DNA of 64,000 nucleotides from Mimachlamys varia (Eukaryota > Mollusca > Bivalvia > Pectinida > Pectinidae), in NCBI GenBank assembly GCA_947623455.1, contig OX392543.1, positions 16,738,757-16,802,756 of the forward strand, written 5' to 3'. Within the stretch, counting starts at the first letter, position 1, and each line of letters starts with the position of its first letter. Position numbers and translations under genes: made by a program. The notes under the pieces were generated by a model that was not told the origin of the DNA, ran no database searches, and worked only from the letters and a program-made list of their open reading frames with translations. Shown one piece after another: positions 40,101-55,100 of this stretch.

Positions 40101-43100
40101 GTAAAAGAAAAAGAGGATAGAAGCAGGTGTTCTGAAAGAGAAGTGTCTTCTGCTTCATCGACACCCGCCATGTAAAAAATCAAGTCCTCGAAATGAGAAC
40201 CGAGTCATCATTGTCATTCACAACAAGTAAACACACTAATGAGCATCTTCATATCACACAAAGATACAGATCTTTTCAATTAGACCAAGATGGCGACCAT
40301 AAAACTTGTCCATAGCCAACCTGCATCTCTCGAATCAAAGCCGACTTGTAAACACTATAGGATGAAAAAGGGATACATGCTACTATCAAGAAAGGGAAAG
40401 TTCACGATCAGAATCGTCACGTTTATCATACAGCTTAGTAGTAAGTTGCCCGTGTTGGTCAAAGTTTAAGTAAAGATCAAGGTAACAGAGCTGATGTAGA
40501 AGAGTCTGTTGTGTCTTTAATCTCAAGTTCAGTAGGGTATATACGATCGACGAGGTCTGCAAATTTCGTGTTGTTTGTAGACAACACAGCGTCGATATAC
40601 CTAAGAGTGAAATTGAAAGATATGGCAAGATTTGTGTTACCAATTCTGATAATCCCATCGACTAAGTCAGCCTCGTATGAAAACAAAACATAGTCAGCCA
40701 AATTTTGGGCACAATTAGTTCCAAATGGAATGCCAACAGTTTGTTGGAAAATCTTTCCTCCGAACTAAACAAAGATATTATCAACAAGGAATTCACAAAT
40801 TCGTACTTTATCTTCCTCGGTATATTTCATCGTAGTTTTTGTTGTTTTTCACATAGTATGCTCCAAGATAGCTCACAACCATGTATGTGTATCATCATCC
40901 ACTATTTTTTGGAAAAGAAAGCTCTCATAATGAGAGACCGAAGACGTCTCCGTTTGGTATATGGTATGGTAGTGTACAGGGTGGCAAAAATCAAAGTTTT
41001 TGATAGACAAAAGATTTTGAGAAGGAAGTGCTCAAGACTGATCAGAAGATCTTTTGAGATTTTTAAAATCCACATCCCGTTAATGCCACTCCTGGAATTT
41101 ACAGTGTTACAATAGGACTGAAGCCAGGATTTAACGTTAAGAAGGATGGTAGCCAGAGGTTTTGATAACGACTTGGTTGAACAATAAGAACAACCAGCGA
41201 TTAAATGTTGCTAACAAGGATCCTTGTACAGTTTAGGTATCCAAAATAGACGAGGTTAGTCAGCGTTTTTCTTCCATTAACGGGTCTCTTGAAAGATTGT
41301 AATACTTATGTACGGTTAGTAAGTATTTCATTCCTCGAAAAACCGGTCAATGCGTAAGTAGGGTCACTTTGGTTATCAAGCAGGCCCAGTTCTTTTTGCA
41401 AACAGTGTTTGCAAACCAGGATCATGTTATTAGATGCCTTGTCTGCAGACACAAACACATACTTGTCATGTAGGTCTTTAAGTGTTGTTCGAACATCGGG
41501 TCAAGAAATATCTACCGGTGTTTAGTTTTTTATTTTGTATAGCAAATTGCTTATTCTTTTCTGAAATCATTACCTGCAATACTGTTGCTCACATTTCCAT
41601 CTAGCACAGCTGTGAAGTCGTACCTATAATAAATATAAAATAAAATTAATAAAAATATTGTTTGTTATATTTTACGCCATTGCATTGTGTTAAAGTGAAC
41701 AGTGTATAACAATTGATACTTCGTAGAAGAATGAACACGTGATAAAGGAGTTTCCCATTAGCTTAATCAAGAGGTGATTGGTTATAAAAAGTAATTTTGT
41801 TTAGCTGTTGAAAGTTCTATAGATAACTCAAGTCATTTAAGGACGTGTCCTCGTGTACGTAATGCATGTTTCCTCTCATGTCAGTATGGTGACTATACCT
41901 TGATCTGGTGAGGTCTGCACTTCATTTACATCATCCTTGTAAAGAATCCTGGTGACTTGTCAGACGACGACGGTCAAGCACGATGGATTAAGACAACCTG
42001 ACCATTTGGGTCAGATGCCCAAACAATTAATGTAAGATGTTTTTGTTCAGTTATGATATGTAGTTATCAAATGATAAACACGATAAAAAGCAAACAACAA
42101 CGGCATTGCCAGTTACAAGAAAAACAACTATCGCATGAGTGTTTTATGTATTGACAATTTCGAAATTTTCAAAATGTTATGCATCTTTTTGTGTTTTAGT
42201 GATAGAAGTATACCATGTGACGCGTGACGTACTTGCTGAATAACATAGCGTGGTCATAGCCGCAAGGAGAGTTTTCCGGAAGTTGTTGTTCCCAGGCCGT
42301 GTAGTTGTCGAGCACCTCCCTTGCATCCACCTTTCCTTCGCTGACTCTGGTTTCGGTCCACTCAGATGTTGCGACAGACTACTCTCAGACAAACAAAAAA
42401 ACACAATAGCGAAGCGTTTATAAAACCATAATCATTACACAAAATCGATTCAGAATGCAATCAGACACAAATGGCTGATCTTGAATCAGGTAATGAAACA
42501 AAGGTCAATTAAGGGTCGAACATAATTATGTAATAGATACGGAAGAAAGCTTCTAAAAGCACGGTAACCCAGGAAACGAACAATGCATGTCGGCTACCCC
42601 AAGTAAAACATGCGACCCAGTAGTGGAGGGCTAGAGATCAAATTTGTCACAGTCAGACAGCTTAACAATTCGGTCAATTTCTTGAACTTCAAGGGAAAAT
42701 TAAACCAACTACCATTACCCAAAAGTAAAATACCAGTGTTAAAGAACAAAAGGCCCAGAGGGCCTTATCGCTTACCTGGATAAATTGATATCAAGGTAAT
42801 CATGGTAAAATATTTTTTTAAAAAATGCTATGGGCAGACCCTTACATCAATGATAATATTATGATTGTGTTTGTTTCTGAATAATTTTGGGGTGGGGTGT
42901 TTGCAAGGACGTGGCAGACCCTGAGGTCCAATCTAATATCATGTTTGTGATGATTTCTTTATGCTCAGCAATTGCATAAATAGTTTTGGGGTGGGGATCT
43001 CAACCGTGTAAAAGTTATGACTCAAGACTCAAGTCTGCAAGGGCGGGGCAGACCCTGGGGTAAAATCTAAAATCATTTTAGTGATCGTCTTTTTATGCTC

Positions 43101-46100
43101 AGCAATATATATGTAGTTTTGGGGTGGGGATCTCAACCGTTTTAAATCAATTTTGCCAAATGGTTCTCTTTTGTCCCCTCTCTCATGCCCCTGGGGGTCA
43201 GCCCCATCATTTGTATACATTTGAATCCCAGCCACCTAGGGATGCTACCACTAAAATATAAATGTTTCAAATTGCTTAGATGCAGAGAACAAGTCGTTAA
43301 TATGAATATAGCCAAATGGACCCCTTTTGGCCCCACCCCTCAGGCCCCTTGGAGTCAGCCCTATCATTTGTATAAATCCGAATCCCAGACACCTAGGAAT
43401 GCTTCCTACTAAATTTAATTACATTCTGATCAGCGTTTAAGAAGAAGTCGATAATCAAAATTTGACGAACGGACGCCGGACGACGGACGCAACGGTATGG
43501 CATAAGCTAGCCTTAGTCCTTTGGACCAGGTGAGCTATCAAGTAATAAAAACATAAGAATACAAAATATTCCGTTGCTGCAAGAAAAATGCCCAACCGAA
43601 TGAATTGAAGGCAGTAAAATGCTTTGTGCAGGAAAAGATTTATTTATATTAATTATTCTTAATTTCCTAATACAGGTACTTTTTTGTTTCAAGAACAATT
43701 GATAATGTTTATTTCTTTGCGTGGATACAACACTTTTCAACAATATCGACACATTATAACATGGTTTGGGTTTGTGGTTTTTTACATCCTATTAGCAGCT
43801 AAGGTAATTTAAGGACGGCTTCCTGGTGTTAACGATATTAGTATATATGTGCTGTGTGCATTTTTCTCTGAAGGTGCGGTATGCATGTGTAAGCCTTTTT
43901 GTGATAGTCCAGAATGTGTGTCGATTTTAAGTGCACCGACACTGAGGAATAATGACGACATACTATTGCCAAAGGCTGGACCAGTTGTTCCACTCAAAGC
44001 ATTCTGAACGTCAAGCAGGGTGTATAAACTACCATGTTTTGAGATTCAAGTATTTCTCAGCCAGGGGCCAGAACCCAAATTATTCCTCACAGAGGCGAAC
44101 GCTCAACTATATGCCAAAATAATATAGTGTCAATTGAGACATTATAAAGGAGAAGGATAAGATTCGTTTTAGTCGCCACTTACGAATCATAGAATGTGGG
44201 CAGCCGGTAAATTCTTACACCTTGCTTGCAAGGCAATGGTTTAAAAAGTATTCAAAAAGAGCGTACAAAAAGTTAATGATAACTATTGTTATGCATGGCG
44301 TAAATACATTTTAACATCACCTCGTTATTAAGTTTGTACAATACGTTGATATGAAGATACTTACGTCAGAAATAACAAGGCAGGCGAACACCACGTCCAA
44401 AGTAATCGAAGGCGAATCAACACTGGCGTACATAGCATCTATCTGAAATGGTACCAAGGTAGTGAGGCTTCATCATGTCACGTGTGGCTTGTTCACAAAG
44501 TTCACAGGCATTTTACCAAAATAGATTCTACCATCGACGAACTACATCATATGTATAAAAGCACCAACAGTAGTTGTCATAAGCCTAGCGAGCGTAAAAA
44601 ATATGAATATTGTTCTTCGAGTGTGTGTGTATAATTGATACAACTACATTAAAGAATCGCATAACTTGGAAAATATCAAACAAGAAAAGGGGAAATACAA
44701 CATAATAAGAAATTTATATATAATAAAAAAAACCAAGAAGACATTATGAAATGGCTCGGTGCTAAGCAAAATTATTTAAACATGAAATATAATGTATTTA
44801 TATATGTACTAAATAACAAACACACGCTTACTATATACTTATACACTAACTTATCTAATAAATGAAATAATAAATAAATAATTAAAAATCTCAAGTATGA
44901 AGAAAAGTTTATACAAAACGGATTGGCAAAATAAAACAATACTGAGTACTAAAAACGGAAAGAAAAAAAAAGACCTATATTTCCGTTCATGACTGGTCCA
45001 AAAAAGTCATATCTATGACACCCATACACGGCAATGAGGGTGTCTGTGTATCGTGATTTCACAATTGCTCATATTTTTCTAATAATAATTACAGCCCCTG
45101 GTTCTCATTTCAGTGTTATGTTTACGGCGTCGTGATCAATCTGCTTTGCTTTGTCTGCCAACCTTGTTTTCCACTTAGTCACGTTTGTAATGCTTTGATG
45201 ACGCAGGATAGGAAATATTTACTGAAAATATTTCGCACTGAAGGTTTGCACTAAGATATGATTGGGGATTGTATATGTTTCTTATATACATATTACCACG
45301 GATAGGCGAGATAATCATTGTGTTTATGTGCCAAAAAATGACAATGCGCTAAAATATGATTGCGCCAAATAAGGTATGTTTACCGTAATATTGTGTGCTT
45401 TATTGACGAAGTAAGCTAAACAAAGTGTACATAACATGTACCTTGATGAAAAGTATGATAGTAACGTTATTGATGAGGTAGTTGTATGGTGTGTCACATA
45501 TTATCATGAAGCTGTTTGATAATGGCGTTATTGATGACGTAGTTATATATTTATCATTGATGTCTAATCCCATTCAATTCCCATCCTTGCTGACATGATC
45601 ATTTGATATCATAAATGTTTGTAGTGATTTAGTGACCGCTTCGCTATGACGTAACCAAACAATGTGTACTCATATATAAATAATCCAGGAAAAGTTACTA
45701 TTACTCATGCCGTAGTGACATATATATATCCTGGACAATGTGTTGATGACGCAACAATGTACGTACAATCAGGCATGGGGTAATTAAAAATGTAATGGTA
45801 ATGCATTGCAATGCATACAGGTTTTCAAGTAATTGAATGTAATGTGTAATTGAAGGCAAATTTAATTACATGTAATGGTAATGTAATCCATTAATCAAAT
45901 TAATACGTTTATACCTGCATGTCTATCTCCTCATGTACTTAAGTGTATAAAAATAATGAAAGAGTAAATACAAATAAAAAGTTAAAGATTAAATTTTATT
46001 TTACATGTATGTTTCTTTAGATGATTTACAACTATACTTTAAATATTTAGGTCCTGAAATAAGCTTTTGTCCATAGATTATAAACCGTACCTGTTTGTGA

Positions 46101-49100
46101 CATGTGAAACCAATTCAACCATTGTGTACACATCAAATATATTTGATCTACCTGGTCAGGTAGGCAAAAATCACACAATTAAGTTATTAATTAGTGACTA
46201 CAATAGTGGCTAATGATAAGGGACTAGACTTATCTACTTGGCCAAGAAGACTTGGAATCACAGATGAGTGACAAATGGTATACAGGTACATACATTTAGT
46301 ATGGTCTCTGCTGTTGTTTTAAAGAATTATGAATTACCAAAGGATATTAATGTCACATTGCAGGCAAAACGTATGCTGCATTGCAGTATTATGTAATTTA
46401 TGCTACCAGTTTAGTCTGTAGAATAAAATGAAATCTTTAATACAAAATGCAATGTGTAATTTAATTAATTACATTGGCAAAGTAATGGTAATTTGATTAA
46501 TTACATTTCACATTTGTGTAATGGTAATGGTAATGCCATTTTCACAAAGTAATGTTTAATTTAATTAACGACATTACCATGTAATTGAGCCCATGCCTGT
46601 GTACAATGTACATGTAACTATTACCTCATTCATTGCATGTGCGTAGAACTGCCTGATACTCGTCTTGGCGTCCAAGTCCTTCTGTGCGGGCAATGTCGCA
46701 TTGCTGGCGTTATACCAACTGAATAAACGCAAGTTATAAAATACATCATCATCTCATATCTTTACTAATTCCTCAAATCATTACAAGCAGTCATAATCAG
46801 GAATGTCTTAATGCAAACATTTGTATCAATGTTAGTTTTTCATTATGTTTCGTTACTGTTAAATTCAGTGTGGATCTCTAATTTGCTTCTAAATTTCTGC
46901 GCCAATTTCTTTTCTGAAAGTGCTTAGTGCATTAAAGTAGGATGTATCATTATTTATTGAAAGGCGTTTGTCGAAGTCGATATATTAAGATGGACCTTAA
47001 TTATAGAGATATTATGTAGACTGACAAAAACAATCATTATTTCGTGACCATACCTAATATATAATTCTAAATGGCTGCATTCGCGTAACCGGCTGAAACC
47101 GCCGTGATGAAAGTCCTACAGGCAGTGCCTCGCCAAATTCGCCACAGAACGATAGACTGAGTAGACATGATACTAAAAATATCAGAGGAGAGAGTATAGC
47201 TAGTGCTGCATCTCCTCCAATAGCATTTACATGTATGCTACTGACTATGACTTAGGGTAGTATCAGTATGTCAGTAGCCAAGGAATCAAACCCGTAGTTT
47301 GTCATTCTAGAGAAATGGATATACAGCTCAAGCAAGCAGCTCCATCTTCCTGAGGGAAAACACCCACTTACCCTCGGGTTTTAGTTCTTGAACGGAAGGG
47401 ATCCTATTTAACCCTATCTACAAGTTATTCCAAAGAGGGGGAAGTATGTAGGGGTCAAGCTCAGGGGTTACATATGGCAACATGGCCTGTTGGCGGTATC
47501 ACTGCACCGATTGCCTTTGTTGATAGGATAACGAAGGACAACAGTTGGTCGGATCGCAAGAACATACAGCGGGTTTAACTGTCTGGTCAGTGATGCGTTT
47601 GATTATGCCGACAAGCAACCCTGACCTCTGAGATTTACGAAACTGTAGAAGAAGGTGAACGAACAAATCAGCGACAAAGAAGTTATAGTGTTGCCTCCAG
47701 AGAACTGCACTTTGTAAAGCAGTCAGAAACTGAGAACTTAGTCAGGTTTGCTCAGCGTATCCAGTTTTGTCCATTGCAGACAACACAATAAGGAAACCCA
47801 CCGATGCATTATTTAAGGAAGATTGCGGTACAAAGGGTTATGGCAACATTCCAAAAAACACGTTCGTAAAGCTTTGAAATGCCTTCGTGGCGAATCGGTG
47901 CGCTTTGTGATACATTACCTCAATAGACTGTTTGAATTTACTGATGGCACTCAAATGGTACGAAATGATAGTTTAAGCAATACATTGCCCAACTTAATTA
48001 GGAAGGATTAGCTCCCTGACCAAAGTCGTTTCGAACTTGTGGTGGATTTGGTCCTCCGGAACGCAATCGGAGTTCCACTGAAAGCCATGCTAGCCTCAGT
48101 GTCCTCGACTTCTGGATATGAAACCATGCCGTAACTGGTAACCCGGACTTTTATGGAGAATCACCAGGTCAGGGTCAACCTAACCGTATCCCCTTAGATT
48201 ATTGGGGAGATAACAACGGATCTGGCGTTGATAAAAATCAGACAAGCCGTTTCTTGATAGATATATCCCAACTTGGGCCCCACAACAAAGCCCCATCGAA
48301 TTCTGCGGGGTCAGTACTTGTCAAGTACATATCAGGATATCAATGTTGTAGTGATAATTGTTGTCAACGTATTTTAAAGTTCGTTGATGGAGTTTTTCTT
48401 AATTTTCTTAAATTATTTGATATAAAAAACATTCCCTGGTAATGAAAGAGTCTTAATCAATAATGTCTATTATATTATTTAGTCGTTTTATAGATGTTAG
48501 TCAGTATCAGACATTGCTTTATTATAAATTGACAATATTTGACACTATGCACTTAAGCAAGTTATTCAGAGTAGAAAGATGTGGTCTTGATATTGGACTT
48601 GTACTTCGTTCATTTGGGGAAAAGGGAGGCCTCAAAAATGAAGTATGTGAGAAAAAATATTCACGTCTCATCATCAAAACGATGAATGTTCATTATATAT
48701 GTGTTTATATAACAATTTATAACAAATCATGGCTTGTTTAGTAGACCACAACCTAGAAGGCAATATGTGTATCTGTGTTAATCATTCTTACTAGCTGTAA
48801 ACGGAGTAATCGGTGGTGATCATTAACTCAACAGTGTGCTTCACAGCGGCTCGCTTCACACGGGACACGGGATCGGGCGATTTTGAATCGTCTGGCCTGT
48901 TTGCGGTTTCTGTTTTGCCTCTGTTCCTAGTCTTGGCATAGTGAGATATACCCCGCATGCTGTCCGAATCATGACCATCTGGGGAACAACGTAAAATAAA
49001 GTGTCAAAAATACTATCATAATCCGATCTCATAATCGACTCAACTATGGGCTAAATATGAACAAAGGGAACATTTGGCAGGCCTCCAAAGTTTTGTAATG

Positions 49101-52100
49101 ATTAATATGTTGTGTTGGTGCTTGTGATCATTAATTGAAAAACGTCATGAAGATATTTCCGTCGAACCAATAGATAAAAAGACACATAAGAGAACAAAGT
49201 TCTCAGACCAAACGCTTAGGAACAGTAAATACTGTAGATGAAGTCAGAAATAGCAGTTTTTCGTTGTGAAACTTTATGTTCTCCCAGAATGCCGAAACAG
49301 GAAAGTTAGTCCTGTATTTATGTACGTTCTTTTAAAAAAAAAAATTACAGTATATCATTCATGGAATTTGTTATATATATCATAACTATCATTCTCTTAA
49401 AATAGTTTAAGGTGTTGCTAAGAAAAATAAATATCAACAAATATTCGCTCGTAAATGAATTCATTTTTTTTTTCAGCATACTGTATCTATTACTAAATTT
49501 AAAAGGTGTAACACATGTGTGTGTTACATCATCATTATGCAACGAATGTTTTTGTGTTGATACAATGTACTCATTATACAACTTCAAGGAAACAAACACT
49601 TAGAAATGTTTTTAACTAATGATAATATATAATACCCTTTACACCAAGTACTCCGCCTACATCGCTGATAGCGGTTCTGTTTCACGAAAAAAGAACGTAC
49701 ATGGGGGCAATAAAGGATTCATGAAATCATTTTTATAATGGACTGGGACGCTCAATTTTCAGGTATACCTATATGAGATAAACGACCTTCTGCTTCTAAA
49801 TCATTAATGACAAGGCTATCTTGGTCACTGCTGACATGGAAATCGTGTGTTGCTAGGTCGCTGCTGGCAAGGAAATCGCGTGCTGCTAGGTCGCTGCTGG
49901 CAAGGAAATCGCGTGCTGCTAGGTCGCTGCTGGCAAGGAAATCGCGTGCTGTTAGGTTTTTACTGACAAGAATACGTATGCTTGCTTGCTTGTGTAGAGC
50001 GAAGTGGTTATTGCTACTTTAACAGAAGGTAGCCATTTCATGAGGTTTGATAAGATTAAAAATTAGTACTGATTATCAATTATAATTGCAAATGCATGCA
50101 AAAAGGTAGACCACTTGTAAACAATGTAAAAGTCATGTGGCAGATTTTAATTTACATAAGAATTAGGTCGCTTTCTAGCTTCGAGCAAGAAACTTCATTT
50201 AGCTCAGTGGTAGAGAGTCCGAACCTTCGGGGCAAGAACATTTAAAACGGAGAAGAAGTGGGCAGATTTTTATTGTACACAGAATTTAGTTCGCCTTCTA
50301 GCTACGAGCTAGAGGGAATTTGTTTTAGCTAAGTGGTAGAGCGTCCGACTAGGAACCTGGAGAACGAGGGTTCGATCCCCGTTCTAAGCACATTTGTTTC
50401 TTTCCTATTACAGCCATAAAAGATACAAAAGTCTGTAAATTATATCACAAAGTGCTAATTATAAAAAAGAAGACTTCGTTCAATGTAGTTCGTTAGTGGT
50501 GAATGCATTTCTAGCTTCTTGTTTTTGTCGTGACGCATTAAAGAATATGTAGCGTTCAATGCCTCGCTTTGGGGTCACATATATTCAAAAATGACCATCT
50601 CGCATTACTTTTACCGTACCCTAAAGAGCAATTTCTACTGAAAGGATGTCCAACGTGGTTCAGGTCGAATTGACAATAGTAATAATGTGATATTGCACTT
50701 GGAATATGTTTATTTTCCTGAAAAAACCGTCATTTTTTAATATCTTCTCCTTCGTAATCAAGATACATACAGAGTTAATATTTTGCGAATCAATAGCATC
50801 AACACCAGGCTAAAGCTGACATTGACTTTCGTTTAATGTAGGTGTCGAATGCATTGTTCGTATAATGCTCACAATCAACTACATAAGCTCGTGGCGTCCT
50901 AATATATTCATCATAAGTAGAGGAATGTTCAGAATATATATCAATAATGATATAAGCATGTCTGATATGTTTCATAGAGACGTTTCCACGTACAATAAAA
51001 AACCATTATGGCTTCTATTACGTCACGAGTTCATGCATTCATAAAAATTATGGATAATATCCTAGGCTATTTTTTTTCTCTAGAAATAATAAGAAGAAAT
51101 GTCACATTAATACCCTCTCCTAGGTCAAAGGCAAAAATTCAACTCTTTTTCAATTAATTTTTGAAGTTTTCTGAAGTTGGCCATCCTAATGAAAACGCTA
51201 TCTTAAGTTTTTTTGTAGCTCTTACAGTTTCTGAGAAATTGTAACAACAGCCCCGCCCGTTGATTGTTTGCCATGTGGCATATGTACCAGAAGCAAAGGA
51301 AAGCGATGGAAACTTGTAAAAGCGATCGCCAGTCCGAAAATGTATCTAGATTATTATCTGGAAAAAAATCCCGCCTTTTTATCTTGATCAAATCTAGTTA
51401 CTTATGTTTCATATTTTTATCGTAACATATTTTGTGGAAAATGTTTTTGTTTAGACCAGAATGGTAACTTGTGACTGTAATCTATCCGACTTCCACCACG
51501 TTTAAACACTTCCTGAAACTAACGAGGTTTCTAAAATCTCAGATTTAGTATGTAGAAAATATATATACTTGGACGTATTTTCTGAAGCCACGATAGCAGT
51601 TGCTCAGAGCATAACTATCACACCAAATTATCTCGACACTTTAAGTCGCAATTATGACGTCCTTGTTCAAAAGGAATACGAAGCTGGGTAATATCGTTCA
51701 TGGAATGAAACCCAAACCTCACATCATATTTACACGCGATCTACGTCCCGTCTATTGGCCTGTTGAGATGTTCTGAAAGATCACGTAACACACACATATG
51801 CTGCACCTCTTAAATTTAGTAATAGATAGGCCTACATTATGCCGAAAAAATGAATTAAACTGCATCATACAGCTTTTTCGTCCTCCTAGGACTCTTCGGT
51901 GATGCTAGGGGCCAAAAGGTAGGAATCCAAAATGTCTAAACTTATGTAGAGGCAGAAGGGTCAGGTGCGTAAAACCCCTTTAAGTTATTAATTTAGAAGT
52001 AAAATTAAACTAGTTCTGTATAATTTCAAATCGTGTACTATGAAAATGTGTATATTAAGTACCGTGCCACTACTCAAATGAGATTAACTGTGGCTATAGA

Positions 52101-55100
52101 GGCTCCAGCAAACCTCCTTGAAAAATATCATATATGTTGATCTCACCTTTACTGTGCACACTGTCCACAAGCTTGCCGTCCATGGCCTTGTACTTTCGTA
52201 GACGGAAGTGTGTTTGGTCTTCACTCTCATATTCACCTGACCTCTCCAGAAAGTAGGCGCTATTGTTCAATCTCAATGTACCAAACTGTGAACAAGTGTG
52301 AGTGGATTCTAAATCGAAGATTTTAAGTGTTACATGGGTTTTTTCTACTTATTATTCCCTGAGGTTCTACAATGCATAAAGTATAAATATTCCTTCAAAT
52401 TATCAGTACTTTTCAACAGTTTGTATTTATGAGCATACTGGATCATGAGATTGTAGCTTGAAATAATGGGATAATTATCACAAGAAAAATTGGTTAAACT
52501 CACCAGATTTGAAACTTTTGACGTTTTTTCATCGAATTTGACTGTGAAAGACGCCCCGTATTTTACATCTTGGTAGAACGCTGTGTCCTGTGAAAAAAAT
52601 AGAAAATGTAAGCGATCGTCTATTTTAAACCTTACTGTTATTTACTTTGGGAATAAATATTACCTTTACACTGTAAATTAGGATAGATCTTGCTGTTGCC
52701 AACAAAATAAAAAAAACGAAATCAGAGAGTACTGAAACGTCAACAAAACCATACTTAGGACTAAATATCGAATAGACAGGGAACGAAATATGAAAAATGT
52801 ATAGATACTTGAATTATAGAACAGGACAATTTGTTCTAGAAGATTAGAAGAAATAAGAGAACACCAAAGCGCTAAAAAGATCACAATCCAAACCAAAAGT
52901 CGACCAAACCAGGGGCAAAATTTGAACAAAGGAAAGATTTACGTGGAGACCCTTGCAAAAGTACAAGATAATAAGACCAGGTGTTCCGGAAGAGTAAGCA
53001 TCTTCTGCTTCATCGATGACACCCGCCATGTAATCTTTGTCACATCAAAGTAAACATCAAGTTCTCAAAATGAGAACCGAGTATCATTGTCAATCACAAC
53101 AAGTTAAAACACTAATGAGCATACTCAAAAACGTCCATCTTCATATCACTTAAAGATACATAATATTATTCAATGAGACAAAGAAGGCGACCATGAAATT
53201 TGCCGATAGTTCTGATCAACCTGCATCTCTCGAATCCTTTTGCTTCATCGACGACACTTGTCATGTACATATAGGTCCGATCAAATTAAATGCCATGGCC
53301 TCAAAGTGAGAACTGAGACATCATTCTCAATCACAACTAGTAGGCATACTAATCAGCATACTCAAAAACAAAACAAAAATTCTTCATATCACAAAAAGAA
53401 AATATGTCTAATTGAGACCAAGGTGGCAAACATAAAACTTGCTTATAGTTCTCATAAACCTGCATCCCTGTGTAGTAAGTTTCTTAGCAGTCGACATCTA
53501 TCACGGAAATCTCGATATTTAGAGCAATCCCTAGAATAGTGAATCAACCACGACATGTAAACACCATAGGTTGGAGGTAGACCTTCATGTTACTAAATGT
53601 ACTACTGTTACTTTAGATACAAATAACTTTTACTAGTAATATATCTTACTGTCAATAGGGACAGACGCTTCTGTTATTTCGAATATATCTGACTCTCTTG
53701 GGGTAAATATGATTGTTACTCGTGATAGACCTTACTGAAGCTATGAGAAGATACCTATACTACTACGAAAATGTCTTACCTAACTAGACCTAGATCTTAT
53801 TATGTCATGTGACCCGATCTGTCCATTCATTAACATGCCTGTGTAAGTGGAGAATACATACGTCAGTGACCTACATGTATGCCAATGAAACAGTGCGAGT
53901 GTTTATAATTGTATAGGTTAAGCATGGACTTAATATCACTTATGGCAGTAAACCATATAGTGCCTTTATCAGAGGACACATATATAAATTGTGTTGTGCA
54001 ACCTTAAGCCTACCCGGTGGAAATAGAAAGTTATCGCCCCTGAAAATATAATTCAGCGGCTATATTGAAGAAAGCACAAACCAGGAAACAGGCTAAGTTT
54101 ATAAAATGTCAACAGCTAAAAACTTTAGTTTATTGTAGAAAAATCAGAGTGCTATTTGTTTCAATGATATGTCATAGTTATCTTAAAGTAAAAAAAGTAA
54201 ATTGGTGTTAATAGTGGATGGCATACGATTTGTAATTTGTTCAAAGCACATGGGCAGGCACGCTCGACCGGTTGAAAACATGAAATCGAATAGTTATAGC
54301 TAGTAACTGTTTAGTTTCGAAAATCGTTGGTATATAGTTGGAAGATATATTAAACAAAACGACTGGCAGTGATTTTTTTTTAATAATAATCGGTCCTGCT
54401 CAATTTAATTTGAAATAACGATTACTCAATAAAGGCATTGATGGCTCCCTGGTATTTACATTATACAGAATTCCGGTAGGCTCGTCACAAGTCACATGCG
54501 GAGCATAAATGAGGCGTTATGCACTAAAGGCCGAAATTCTGAAGAAACTAAAGGAAGTTGAGTCTTTAGCTTGGTTAATGTCATTTGGTGCAAACGCTAT
54601 ACCGACAGCCAGGGCATTTATAAGACGTATCTTAAATGTAATGGCAGAAATAGATAAACTCTACTATAGAGGAAGGATAAAAAATGAGATTATAGCTGAT
54701 CTAGAAATGTTGCTACTACTTTTGAACGAGATTAATGGCAAGTGCTATTTTTCAGAAAAAAAACATTTTGTTCCATGTGCATCTTATGATAAATATGTAC
54801 TCTCTTGTAAAATACCAATATACTCCAACGAAATGCTGACCCTTTACATGTTTAAACAGTTTAAGGTGAACGTTATTCAGAAAGAACAAACAAGAGCCCT
54901 AATTTAGTCACCTCATGCAAAGGAGGGAAGCAGGCAACATTCTTACGCCCTACCTGCAGAGCAGCTGTTATGTTTGTAGATCTTACCGTGATAGTCCGTA
55001 CTCTGAACAATACGGTTGTAGTCATTACAGTAATACCACTACTGTGTTTAGTTAGTTATAAAGTACCATAGCGGTTATTAGTATAACCCGTCTTCTTGTA

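Noticed and set aside
47590..48010. Possible transposon gene in intron 5
   Set aside because: Residue use looks protein-like in places, but I recognise no motif and the frame is broken.
49807..50022. 71-codon frame with LLARKSRAARS repeats
   Set aside because: Comes from a 33-bp tandem repeat in intron 4.
50321..50390. Functional tRNA gene
   Set aside because: The pol III boxes are good but the acceptor stem has several mismatches and the T stem at least one. A second degraded copy adjoins it. Better explained as SINE-like.
52844..53029. Minus-strand frame beginning MAGVIDEAEDAYSSGTPG
   Set aside because: It is the 3' UTR of the RT element, which reads open in several copies by chance; frames differ downstream between copies.
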